From Sphaeroforma sirkka (taxonomy: Eukaryota; Opisthokonta; Ichthyosporea; Ichthyophonida), in assembly GCA_001586965.3 (NCBI GenBank), contig LUCW03000061.1, forward strand, positions 5,001-31,711: a stretch of 26,711 nt of DNA. The letters are read 5' to 3'. A program made the translations under genes and the position numbers. The notes below the pieces were generated by a model. It searched no databases, was not told the origin of the DNA, and worked only from the letters and a program-made list of their open reading frames with translations. Shown here piece by piece: positions 1-9,981 of the stretch; within the stretch, counting starts at the first letter, position 1; the number at the start of each line of letters is the position of its first letter.

Positions 1-42
1 GTCTGCCAAAGTGAGGGGCTGAGGACATTTCTGAGGGTTGTG

Positions 43-50
43 TATAAATA
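43..50 (+). promoter_or_regulatory. candidate TATA box of the KDM8-like gene
   Basis: A TATAAATA octamer lies about 150 bp upstream of the first ATG of the JmjC gene, in an otherwise mixed-composition stretch. The match is seen directly; its role as a core promoter is inferred from position only. No initiator motif was recognised between it and the ATG at 198. Confidence 0.35.
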
Positions 51-197
51 CGCGACTCACGATTGCACCATTAATACTTAAGTAATACAAACAACTGCAA
101 CGTGCATATATTATATAAATATATTTGTTCTTGTATACTAACAAACTTACACTTTGTATGTATAGAAGCCTAATACTACAGCAGTGCTATCGAAAAT

Positions 198-3100
198 ATG
201 TCCTCGGCAGCTGATAAGGCGCGCGTGGCAGCATGCCAACGACAAGTGTGCCGGTACTTTATAACAAGTAGTCAGGTAAGCACTCGCGCGGTTATTCTGT
301 AACAATACACCTGTAGGTCGCGAATCATCCTCGACTGACATCGGGTGACATACATATTTTCTGTTTGTGAGTTTGCACTATGTACCGGTTTTCGAACCAT
401 CGATACGAATTCTCAGGCATGTTTCGCCGCAAACACGAGGAAGTTTATGAGGGTTTGTCTTGGTGTGTATTTATTATTTTACAAGGGAAATGTTAAGCTT
501 TGCGCCTATTGCCTATATTATCTATTCACGAGACACCTTGTGAATGACGGAAAAAAAAAATCTCGATGATTTGCCTGATATAGCCCCTGTGTGTCTGTTG
601 TGCTTACTTCATATATAATTATCGTACAAACCGCCTATTGATGTAGGGGACTTCTGAATGCGAATATACGGTATTTGAACGCTCGGAAATGTACGCAGAA
701 TAGGGGTGTACTGTGGAAAGATTTTCCGCCTCAAATAGGTCGGGATGGCGAGTATTATTAAGGATAGTTCATGATACTTATTTACCCGCGTGTAGTGTGT
801 ATGTCAAGCGCACAGCTATGCAATAACCAAATAACACACGCAGCTTCAGCCCTCTGATGTCAAGCGGTACCGAATGTATCAGACTATAGTACTCACATGA
901 TGTGGGCATATGTGCGCTTATATTTGTATGTTCCACTGACACAGGAAGTCAGACCCGCGCTACTTGAGAAGGTTGCGCGCGAGTCAGAGACGTACCAAAT
1001 GTACAACGATATAATCAGTTTATTGGAGGATGAACAGTTGTTTGCAAACTTGTGCCACACTGCGACGGCCTTAAATAGAATTGCGTGGCTTGAGGTCAAG
1101 AAGTCTAGGTGTGTTACAATCTGGTGGCATATCACCGCCTTGCGTTGATATTCAATATGTACATTTGTGCTGAGTGTGCATTGTGAAAGAGATCTCAAGT
1201 TGGGGGTCTGAGCTGAGCTGTTGTATATTAGCACAATTACAATTCCGCATCCCGTTGATTTTAAAACCGTTACATGCAAACTATCATCGGTTCAGAATCG
1301 AGTAAAAACATATATGTTACCAGAAGGATTTTCCGCCAGAAAAAGCAGAATATTGTGATCTGTGCGCTGATCGCTTTAGGTATAATTCGCAACAATGCGC
1401 ATTGTGCGTAATGACAGGCTACTGTAACGTAACGGCAATTCCAACTGAACATGACTATCAGCCCTGATGAAAAATTCTTCTGGGTGGACATGGTGGCAGC
1501 GACCCACACGATGATTTCGTGCGTTCTGATAAATGAAGGTCTGCCAGGCTGTTTGAAAGGTAAAGATAAACAGATTGAGACTATCTTGAAACTCTGTGCC
1601 TTCGTGTGAACGTTTCGTTTGCTTTGTGTATTCACGGACACAAAACAGGGGAAATATATATATTGCATTTCATGTTATGCGTGGAGCTTACCGTGCGGAC
1701 ATTACAGTGCCGCTCGACCCTCTGGCCCTTCATCTGTGCCCAAAATCACTGGATAGTGGGTGGTGTGTTCCTCTTTGAGTTGGCCAGTCCTCTCTTCTCA
1801 AGTTTGAACAACCGCGCACGCGCATATCTACACAACAGCAATGGAGCATATCGATACTGCCTTGATTCTTCGCGGATATATGGGCCCGCTACGAGTGATC
1901 TGTGGATTTGCCGAACCGAAAGCAAAAGCATACGCAAAGTCCTTGAGGGCACGCGATATATCTAATGATGTAGATTTGCAAAGTCTTAGCGTTTCCTATG
2001 ACACAACTACTGAGAGCGCCAGTTTAAGCAGTCATACGCACCAAAATAACAGTAAAGTAGGCTTAGATAGTGCTTTCGCGACACTGGAATATTCGGAGCC
2101 ACTCAAATGTGTTATGCCAGAATTAGACGGCGAAAAAGAGGTGAATTTTGATTCTATGTCGAATGCGCTGGTTTCCTTACCCTCGTGAATATTCTTGACC
2201 TTGTTATATCGATTACTATAACCGCATATACTGTGAAATTGCCTATGTGTTGATGCAGTTCTCCACATTCTCACATACTGTAAATATACAGGTGGAACGC
2301 ATGGCCTTAGCAGACGAAGGGTATGAGGACAACTTCGCACAGTTCAAAAGCTACGTCAAGCAAAGTAAACCTTTAATTATGACAGGTGAGTTCATCTAAG
2401 ATTTGCCTTCAATTGGGTTAAATCACTGCTGCGTGTTACTTTATTTCGTTCAATGTGTCACTAGGAAAAAGGAAACTAAACTTATGTGAGTGGAAGTAGA
2501 ATCACGAAATTAAAGCTTTCGATATATATAATATTAGCAAGCTTTAAGAATGCGACTGATACTTGATCATCTGATATCTGTGGCATACGATCCCGGCGTT
2601 GATGAAAATTCACCGTTTTTTTTCTATTACCTTTTGACATATAAGTAAATCATAACGTGTTTGAAGTAGTTAAGATGCCAATTACAATCAACATGACTGC
2701 ACACTATGCACTCAGGTGGGCAAATAGGTTGGGCCGCGACCGATAAATGGAAGGATCTTGAATCCCTAGTAGAAGCCCTTGGTCACAGGTGGATTCCAGT
2801 TGAGGTGAGAGTACGAAGTTTACGGGACTAGAGGATTTGTTTTATGTTGAAGTGCTATGCACATTTTGTCCAGTTAGATTGTCCACGCTCTTGCCTTTGA
2901 TAATGACAACGATTGATTCTGGGCAGCTGGAGATGTGTCATGCTGTAGATTATTTAGTGACAGACCTTTTCGACGGTGCTCACAGGTTTGTCATTGTCGT
3001 CGACGATCTTATCTTTTTTTCAAATCATTTTAGCACTCTCACGACAACCAACGTTAAACTTCCGCTTAGATTACCAGAATAGCATCTTTCTGTCTGAACT

Positions 3101-4603
3101 ATGTCGTAAATAGCATTCCTATTGAAGTTTGGGACACAACAAGTATAAATATGTTTATGATATTGAATCTTCAAGCGCTTCTTCCGTGCTTCATAGTACA
3201 TCTAGTTTGTCTTCGCTGGTATATTTGGCCTGTGTACAATATCCATATACTTGCCTCTATTTGCGCGCTCTTATTCTGTGCTTGTTGAATCTCAGCTTGG
3301 AACTTATGGTACCTCGTCATGGAGGGAGGAGATCATCCAAATGGCAACATTCATCGAAAGTCGTATCAAACCTAGCCATCAAAAGACCTTGCTTGGGGAG
3401 TATGTTTCTTGTTTTGCTGTGTATTCTGTTGTTTGCCATCGTCATCTGCGTCTACTAGTGCATGTGCCTGAGTCTACAGTCACACTTGTAACTGCTGTTT
3501 TAGCACCATCTCAGCATTAATACTTAGAGTGCGTATCGTGTTGGGTAGAATAAACGTGATTTGTAGAACAGTACCCTATGCTCCACGTTTGTTGGAGTAG
3601 GAATTTTCAGCCATGCAGCTGCAGCTCGGGAGTTAATGTACAAACTTTTCATTTTTCCATGTCTTTTTTCAATGATTTTTAACCGTTATGCATTTTCACG
3701 ACTACTGGTGTTCAATATGCAGCTAGATTTTTGTCACTTTACAAATGGCAACACTTCAATAAATACTGCTAGTCACAATTAACGCAGGGTCACGCCAATC
3801 GACGTCGTCGGGTATATTGCACAACACGAGCTGTTCGATCATTTCCCAACAATGAAATTAGATTTTAAAGCGCCGCAGCTTATCAAGGACTTGATCCGAG
3901 GCCACCCGGAGAAGATGAACGGGTGGTTTGGCACGGCCGGCACAGTAACGCCATTACACACGGATACTTATGAGAACATTCTTGCTCAGGTTTGTTCCCT
4001 ATGCTTTTGAAAACTTCCTATCCAGTCAAATCTGCCGACGGGTGATTTTATTTTTTGGTATCATATGGTTCAAGTTCATTTAAGAAGGCCCAACGGATCG
4101 ATCTCTTCAGCTCCGTGTGGTTGTGCTACATATCGCGTCTGGCTATGCTGGGTGTTCTCTCATTGGGATATATATGGCAAACTGTCCATAACATTCGAAA
4201 GCAAATTCGACATGTATGGCTTGATCGCACCCAATTATGATGCAATATGGGGTGAGTGCGACGCTCGATGTCCGGTAACCGGTCTAAACTTTTAGTCTAT
4301 CACGTCATCTGAACTATATTGCATACATTCGGTTATACTGCTTCAATACAGGTGGTGGGATATAAATATTTAAGGCTGTATCTATCGGATCAAACGCCGA
4401 AACTGTATAATAATGGCCCGCAAGGAACCAATATAAGCCAAGTTGAATGCGAGAAGGAAGATTTCGTGCGTCATCCACTGGCCAATGATGCTAAATACTA
4501 CGAGCTAGTACTCAGACCGGGAGATATGTTGTATATACCAGTAGGCACGTGGCATTACGTGCGAAGTCTAACGCCGAGTTTTAGTATCAACTTCTGGTGG
4601 TAG
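198..4603 (+). CDS. KDM8: KDM8/JMJD5-family JmjC oxygenase, nine exons, 460 aa
   Basis: JmjC Fe(II)/2-oxoglutarate-dependent oxygenase. Animal KDM8 (JMJD5) is known as a protein arginine C-3 hydroxylase and has also been reported as a histone H3K36me2 demethylase. By eye the coding exons are 198-275, 945-1108, 1462-1559, 1839-2140, 2292-2385, 2716-2804, 3296-3399, 3788-3989 and 4352-4603. Every intron is GT-AG, the phases match and the total is 1383 nt (460 codons plus stop). The N-terminal half (about 27-150) is helical, like the KDM8 N-terminal domain. Residues about 160-200 are Ser/Thr-rich and probably disordered. The JmjC part runs from about 230 to the end: W356, the HTD iron motif (H367, D369), N373, the 2-oxoglutarate lysine K382 in GYKYLRLY, the distal H445 in WHYVR, and a terminal NFWW. 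Length is near the 416 aa of the human protein. The end of exon 4 is the least certain boundary. Nothing looks broken. Confidence 0.9.
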
Positions 4604-5945
4604 TGTATAACTGGAATTGTCGTCAATAATTTTAGCTGCATACACAAATGAGAAATAACCAGCCTTGCGAAAGAAAAAGTGTGTATTTAGTTTGAATTAA
4701 TCGTCCATATTCTGTAACTCGACATGGTTGGATTTGCAATAGGCACCGATATTCTATGTCGTGGATTTTTTTAATGTCACTGCATGATTCAGAATCTCGA
4801 AGAAGTTCTGGGTGCTCTAAAGCGGCCTCACTGGGAAGTACATATCAAGAAGAATGCCTTGTCCATAGTTTTATGTGTTCGAAGTCCGATGATTAAATAG
4901 ATGCTAGTTGTGCGTCATAATCGTCGAAGTACTGTAGTATTCAAAATTAAGAAACGTTCGGTGAATGGTTGTTTTTATAAATATATTGAATACAACCGAT
5001 GTTTGTGCACGCGACCTATTTATTTGCAATAATATTTTTTTTCGGCTCGCATACCGTCCATATAGAGCGGATGACTCGAATCCGAATTTCAGATCTACAA
5101 TGTAATATGACGTTTGGTCACAACACATGTGTGCTCTGCGCTGAACAGTATATACTGTATTTTTTTCCCAGTGTACGCAGTATCGCAAAACCTTTATAAA
5201 TTTCGATGCGCACGCTCAACTCATAGTCAGCTAATACGTGCAATCCCACCTAGAGTAGTTGAAGTCTATGAGAATTGAAGTAGGGAAAGAGAATACTGCC
5301 CCTTTTTCTGTACAAACCACCGAAAGCTATAGCTGCTAGCACGGCTCCTGACCGTACTTTTGCATATTGAGCTGTCAATGGTATTATGATCTCCATAGCG
5401 ATAGTGCCATGACCATAAATCGGGCCACATAAATTACGTGCTTCATTTTATGAAGAGATCTTCCTGTAAAATACCTGACCTTATCACGATGCCGGAGGAA
5501 ATTGCTACAACCATTAATGGCCGCCCAAGCATACTATTGAAATTATTTATATTCGACCCAATCATTTCGGCTTCGACGTGGTTTCCAAACGTCACGCTTC
5601 CCATAAAGGCTTTCACGATTGCTCGCGTGTTTTGAAGATGTGAATGATAGCCAAGTATTCTTCCCATTGCTTTTGAACACTGTTGAAAGTTTCCATCCTC
5701 TCGATGTACTAATTGAATATTACTTGCACCTGGTACAACCTCCAATCCCGATTAGAAGCATTCCTGACGTTCCCCAATCTCGAATATACAGATAACGGTG
5801 TGCAAAGTAGCAATACTCTACAGATACATTACCAGTATACATTTATCCGTATCCAACCTATACTCATTTCGAGACCATCGTGTCTCATTGCTAAGCTGGA
5901 AAGGTATCAGTTCCTTAATCATATTTCGTATTCAAGCTGTTAATT
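4604..5945. other. convergent intergenic region, no confident gene
   Basis: This 1.3-kb stretch separates the stop codons of two converging genes, so it should contain both 3' ends. No AATAAA is seen in the first 300 bp after the JmjC stop. The only notable open frame is on the minus strand, about 5443-5754 (roughly 100 codons, no ATG). Its residues look protein-like but match nothing I recognise. It could be a terminal exon, a pseudogene or chance. Confidence 0.5.
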
Positions 5946-7436
5946 TTAAACTCGGCCGCTTGATTTACCTTTCGATTTGGTTTTGGTGATATCTTCGCAG
6001 GGCATGTCCAGTGCTACATCATCATGTAAATTTGCTTTGCTCAAGGCTCGCGCACGTTTGATATACTCTTGATTGTCACCTTCCTCTCCGAATAGTCGAC
6101 CATTACTCATACTACTCAGTGCGTCCTTCATACGTCGAGACCCCATCCTATCGCGCATCATAGAAAATTCTTTCTTCTTCCTCTCGGCATCGCCACTGCC
6201 GCTGCCGCCTCCACTGCGTTTACTACGTTTCTTTTTCTTCTCGTCCTCTTCATCTTTGACATCAACTAAAATCTTGGTTTTCGCACTCTTCGCATGTCCT
6301 ATATCTCCTCGCATTCTTTTTCGTAACTCCCACCACGTCGACGTGAACATGAAAGTCCAATAGCACAAAGCAACTATCAGAACAATGTATACTAAACCGG
6401 TAATAACAACAATGCACCAATCTCCAGCAGTCGCATCAGTATCCTCATTGCCGTAGACAATTATACCATCATCGCCGCCGTCTGTATTTGTTACCACATC
6501 GTCATTGATGGTTCCTTGGTTGTTGACGTCATCGTTATTGTTCACCGGAGGAACAGCTTCAGGTACGTTGTTGGGCGTGTTATTGATTGCTGCATCGTCA
6601 GGTGTTTGCCCCGAGGTAGGGTCAATAGCAGCAGTTGGTTCGGATAAAGGTTCGGTGCTGATAGCTAAAGCGTAATTTACGGGGCCAATTACAAAATCGT
6701 TTTCTGTCGTTGCACGAAAAGCTAACGATTGGAAAGAATTGGCCTCATTTTTACCATAAAACACAGTATTGATAGTGTGTCCCAGATCAAGACCCTCGCG
6801 GAATCCTACCCGGAAAAATCCAGTCATGGCATTCTCAGTCCCTTTATCGACAATGTATCTATACTGATAACTTCGGCTGAACGTACCATTGTGAATCTGA
6901 TTGAAGGTGTCGTAATACTTCATATTACTCATCGGAAGATAAGATTCACCTGTCTCTCGCAGTGCCAGGTCGACAGGAGAATCAGCAAAGTTGACAAAAG
7001 AGATGTATCCCAAAGTCTGTTCCACATCGCCATTGTCAATATTTCTAAGTAGGACTTGATCGCTAACGCTGGAATTTCGATGAAGAAACCAAACATTACG
7101 CGTGTCATCTTCGTATATATTAACAGAGTGTAGTGCAATCGGGCTTGCATCGACTGATTGGTCCTCATCGTTTACGGGGAAGATATAGATAGGTATACCA
7201 TTGACCTGCCCTGACGTCTCGGTAGACTGTATTAAAAGTCTCTCCTCATAGCACAGTGGTGCAGATACTAACTTCCCTGGACTCGCGAGTTCTCCAACTT
7301 GAACTGCGACGCATTTATAAGCATCGCTGGGTTCCAGTAAGTTCACAAAATTAAGCGCATGCAGCCCGCTTACACTGAATATCTTCCAAGCAAGCAGACT
7401 GGTCAAAAGATGGGCGCGTATAGAAAAAGAAATCAT
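5946..7436 (-). CDS. single-pass (type I) membrane protein of unknown family, 496 aa
   Basis: I do not recognise the family. The frame stays open upstream of 7436, but the first ATG is at 7436-7434. It is followed at once by a typical signal peptide (residues 1 to about 27, hydrophobic core then SGLHA), so this start is chosen. Residues about 28-265 form a probable lumenal domain with two cysteines (C42, C62) that could pair, and sequons at N121 and N183. Residues about 266-340 are a stalk rich in Asn, Asp, Pro and Thr, with a further sequon at N285. A single transmembrane helix spans about 341-364 (CIVVITGLVYIVLIVALCYW), followed by TrpTrp and basic residues. The cytoplasmic tail (about 370-496) has acidic and Lys/Arg-rich clusters, a Gly/Ser run and many basic residues. 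Signal peptide, glycosylation sites and positive-inside tail agree on a type I topology at the cell surface or in the secretory pathway. It is apparently intronless, unlike its neighbour. Confidence 0.8.
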   Translation of the reverse strand: MISFSIRAHLLTSLLAWKIFSVSGLHALNFVNLLEPSDAYKCVAVQVGELASPGKLVSAPLCYEERLLIQSTETSGQVNGIPIYIFPVNDEDQSVDASPIALHSVNIYEDDTRNVWFLHRNSSVSDQVLLRNIDNGDVEQTLGYISFVNFADSPVDLALRETGESYLPMSNMKYYDTFNQIHNGTFSRSYQYRYIVDKGTENAMTGFFRVGFREGLDLGHTINTVFYGKNEANSFQSLAFRATTENDFVIGPVNYALAISTEPLSEPTAAIDPTSGQTPDDAAINNTPNNVPEAVPPVNNNDDVNNQGTINDDVVTNTDGGDDGIIVYGNEDTDATAGDWCIVVITGLVYIVLIVALCYWTFMFTSTWWELRKRMRGDIGHAKSAKTKILVDVKDEEDEKKKKRSKRSGGGSGSGDAERKKKEFSMMRDRMGSRRMKDALSSMSNGRLFGEEGDNQEYIKRARALSKANLHDDVALDMPCEDITKTKSKGKSSGRV

Positions 7437-7936
7437 GGTGTCGAGCTCCGATTGTGAGGATGCGTTATCTTTATGCGTTACCAAATAACCAATTGTGTAA
7501 AGCGTTTTCCGCTGTGCCTCGCACTATGGTGTGTGAAGACGGACGCGTGGATGTGCTGTACATTGAATGAATATTTTTTTTTAAACTATTTCGCCCTCGA
7601 AGCGGTATTTATGATTTTTTAAACACCACAAATATTCCCTGACATCCACAACAGTCCAGAACTCTCCAGCGTCCACAAGCAGAGGGTGAGTCCACCTTAG
7701 GCTTGTTGGGACCTTGGACCGGTGCTTGTAAAAAAAAATCAGCTTCTTGGGCTAAAGCCGTGGGGCGTGTGCCTTGGGAAATTTTCAAAAAAAAAATGAA
7801 TGCATGTATTTGGGGGTTTTTTTAGAAACAATATATAAACAGTTCTGTGTATTTAGTGACTAAATATCTACATATATTTAACATATTTAAATATTTACAT
7901 AACCCATATTTTAAATATTGAAAAGAAGAAAAAAAT
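7437..7936. other. upstream AT-rich spacer
   Basis: This lies upstream of the membrane-protein gene and would contain its promoter. It has several poly(A)/poly(T) runs and a short stretch of mixed composition around 7630-7790. No reliable promoter element, coding region or RNA gene was recognised. Confidence 0.5.
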
Positions 7937-8507
7937 TGTCGTTATATGGCACTGGTGACAACAAAATTATTAACCACCTCAGGGCTCAGGCTCAGGCCCA
8001 GTTTTCTACCAGTCTCATACTTGTACTTTTTCGAGTTTACTTTGCTTTTAAAAGATGTAATTAGCGTGATTTTAGCCCATTTATTGCACTTGTTGTTTTA
8101 GTTCTTTGTCGGCCTCAGAGGACAGGTCGACGTAAGAAAAGTGTCAACTGTAAAACCATGAGCGAATCCGAAGCAATAGCTAAGACAGAGGACGTCTATA
8201 TACATGTGTCTAACTGCTAACATATGTCAAGCCCTTTAGACCGACAAGGACCTAACACAAGTGCAACAAATGGGTTGTATCCGCGCTACAATATCTAACA
8301 TTTAATTTGAGCGCTTTCAGCCGACAGAAAACAAACAAACCGGCAGAAAACAAACACATCTCACAAGTGCTTAAAATCATGGTAATTACTTTAAAATACA
8401 CCTATATTTAAGCAAATTAAATTCGAAAAAGTTTAAGTACGAGACTGGTAGGAAACTGGGCCTGAGGTGGCTAATAGATTTATTGTCACCAGTGCCGTAT
8501 AAAGACA
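7937..8507. repeat. imperfect large inverted repeat (fold-back element candidate)
   Basis: The stretch 7937 to about 8115 is an imperfect reverse complement of about 8322-8507, with a central spacer of about 200 bp. By eye the arms are roughly 80% alike with small indels; the left arm has an extra internal GGCTCA duplication. The spacer flank (about 8318-8358) contains a short tandem duplication of a CCGRCAGAAAACAAAC unit. No transposase or clear target-site duplication was found, so an old MITE/fold-back element is an inference. Confidence 0.6.
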
Positions 8508-8779
8508 TTCGGTTTGTTGTTGTTGTTTTTTTTTGTTTTTTGTTTAAAAAAACAAAAACAACCAAACAACTCACACATAAGTAGTTTTTTTTAAATACTT
8601 CTGAAAAAAACTATGTATGTACAATACATATTTACATATTTTTCTTGCCTTTTTGTTAAAAAAACAATATTTACAAAACAAAATGTAGTTTTTTTTAAAT
8701 TTATTCATTTTTTTATAAAAATAACAAGGTATAGTTTTTTTTAGGGTTTACTGTATATGTATATTAGTTTGGTTTTTTT
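8508..8779. other. poly(T)/poly(A) AT-rich spacer
   Basis: Long runs of T and A with short intervening words, including several TAGTTTTTTTT segments. No gene, RNA or further dispersed repeat was recognised. Confidence 0.5.
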
Positions 8780-9006
8780 ACAAAAATAAAACAAATCTAA
8801 AAACAACTCAAATATTTTGTCAACTGTTTTTTATTAAATTCGCATTGTTATTTTGCTCTTATATTTTTGTTTGTTTTTGCTTTTTTTAAATACAAAATAC
8901 AAAAAACAAAACTAAAGTAAAAACAACTCAAATATTTTGTCAACTGTTTTTTTAAAATTCGCATTGCTATTTTGCTCTATATTTTTTTGTTTGTTTTTAC
9001 TTTTTA
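8780..9006. repeat. two-copy 120-bp tandem repeat
   Basis: The block with the word AAACAACTCAAATATTTTGT at 8801-8820 recurs at 8921-8940. The following TCAACTG, TTCGCATTG and ATTTTGCTCT words keep the same order and spacing in both copies, giving a period of 120 bp. The copies differ by small indels in T runs and a few substitutions, so the duplication is not very recent. Confidence 0.8.
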
Positions 9007-9093
9007 AAAATTAAAATGGAATTTGAAGTCTCCGATTAAAATAGACCAAGAAACCACTTTTAGTTTTACTTCCGTTATACTTTGGGACTAAGC

Positions 9094-9504
9094 TCAGTAC
9101 GTTTTACCTATTTGCGATAAACTTAAAACGTACACGCAATTAGTTTTGTTTTTTCGGCCGCTTTTGCCAACTTCGGAAAAATATACGAAAATACTGTCTA
9201 AAAAATTATGGCTCAGTATTTTGTACGTTTCTTTTGGAAAATAGAAAATAAAAATTTCCGGAACATTTTGAAATATAGCGTCGGTTGTATTTGAAATTAT
9301 GGATGAATATTCGCTGAATGTTTCAATTTGAACAATTGGCAAAAGCGCGAACAAACAAGAAAATATCCGTGAGTCGTCCCAAAATAAACAAAAGGATTTT
9401 ATTGGACCATAATTTCCAAACATTTCTATTGGATCCCATATATCGTTGTGAAATTTTGGCGGTCTCGAATACACGTCAGTTTGTTTGACAGCAAATTCCG
9501 GCAA
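9094..9504 (-). other. unassigned open frame, about 136 codons, doubtful
   Basis: An open frame without an ATG at its head runs out of the left arm of the palindrome at 9500. It encodes an aromatic- and Ile/Ser-rich sequence with words such as PPKFHNDIWDP. The composition looks more protein-like than chance, but no domain is recognised. It may be a remnant exon of a DNA transposon related to the adjoining palindrome, or spurious. Confidence 0.2.
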
Positions 9505-9770
9505 ACGCTAATCTTTCCTGAACCACTACAGCGACTATGAGAGCCATACCATATGTTCATACATTGTAATATACATACTTGTCATTTTTTGAAATAAATA
9601 ATATTATCCCCACCATAAATGATCAGTATGATATCTAAAACACACTATAACACATGGTAGGGATAATATTATTTATTTCAAAAAATGACAAGTATGTATA
9701 TTACAATGTATGAACATATGGTATGGCTCTCATAGTCGCTGTAGTGGTTCAGGAAAGATTAGTGTTTGCC
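9500..9770. repeat. near-perfect palindrome, 117-bp arms, 37-bp loop
   Basis: Left arm 9500-9616 and right arm 9654-9770 are reverse complements with only two mismatches in 117 bp; the loop is 9617-9653. Similarity continues weakly outward (GCAAAT...CC on the left, a matching block to about 9780 on the right), so the original element may be slightly longer. No clear target-site duplication is seen. A fold-back/MITE-type element is the simplest reading; a transcript across it would form a long hairpin. Confidence 0.9.
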
Positions 9771-9822
9771 AGGATTTGCGGGTTAGGTGAGAAGAGGTTT
9801 GCATTATGCTTTGCTTGGTAAA

Positions 9823-9981
9823 GTAAACTTCGATGGAAATCACTAGGTTTCAAACTATATTAAACTAAAATACAATTTAGTCAGTTAGGATTTAGCAGTG
9901 GTAGCTTGTGTAAGAATGATCGGGACTGCCTCTTGTTAAGAGCCTAAATATCCTCGATCACACAGGGCGTACCTCTAGCTG
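9823..9981 (-). repeat. partial 3' LTR of element A
   Basis: These 159 bp repeat 15447-15605 with five differences. Only part of the 595-bp LTR is represented here, and integrase sequence follows directly. Confidence 0.85.

Noticed and set aside
4055-4295. Plus-strand open frames between the last two JmjC exons
   Set aside because: They lie in the intron 3990-4351, have no JmjC-like content, and the flanking exons join in phase without them.
6073-6363. Plus-strand open frame rich in Ser, Pro and Phe
   Set aside because: It is the antisense of the Lys/Arg/Glu-rich tail of the membrane protein, a composition shadow.
5946-7484. A longer 512-residue version of the membrane protein
   Set aside because: The extra 16 codons begin with TTG, not ATG, and would bury the signal peptide. 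The ATG at 7436 is the better start.
8780-9006. CRISPR-like array
   Set aside because: Only two long, diverged AT-rich units with no short repeat/spacer pattern, in eukaryotic DNA.
9500-9770. A rho-independent terminator or plasmid-type origin
   Set aside because: The arms are far too long and the setting is eukaryotic repeat DNA. A fold-back element explains it better.
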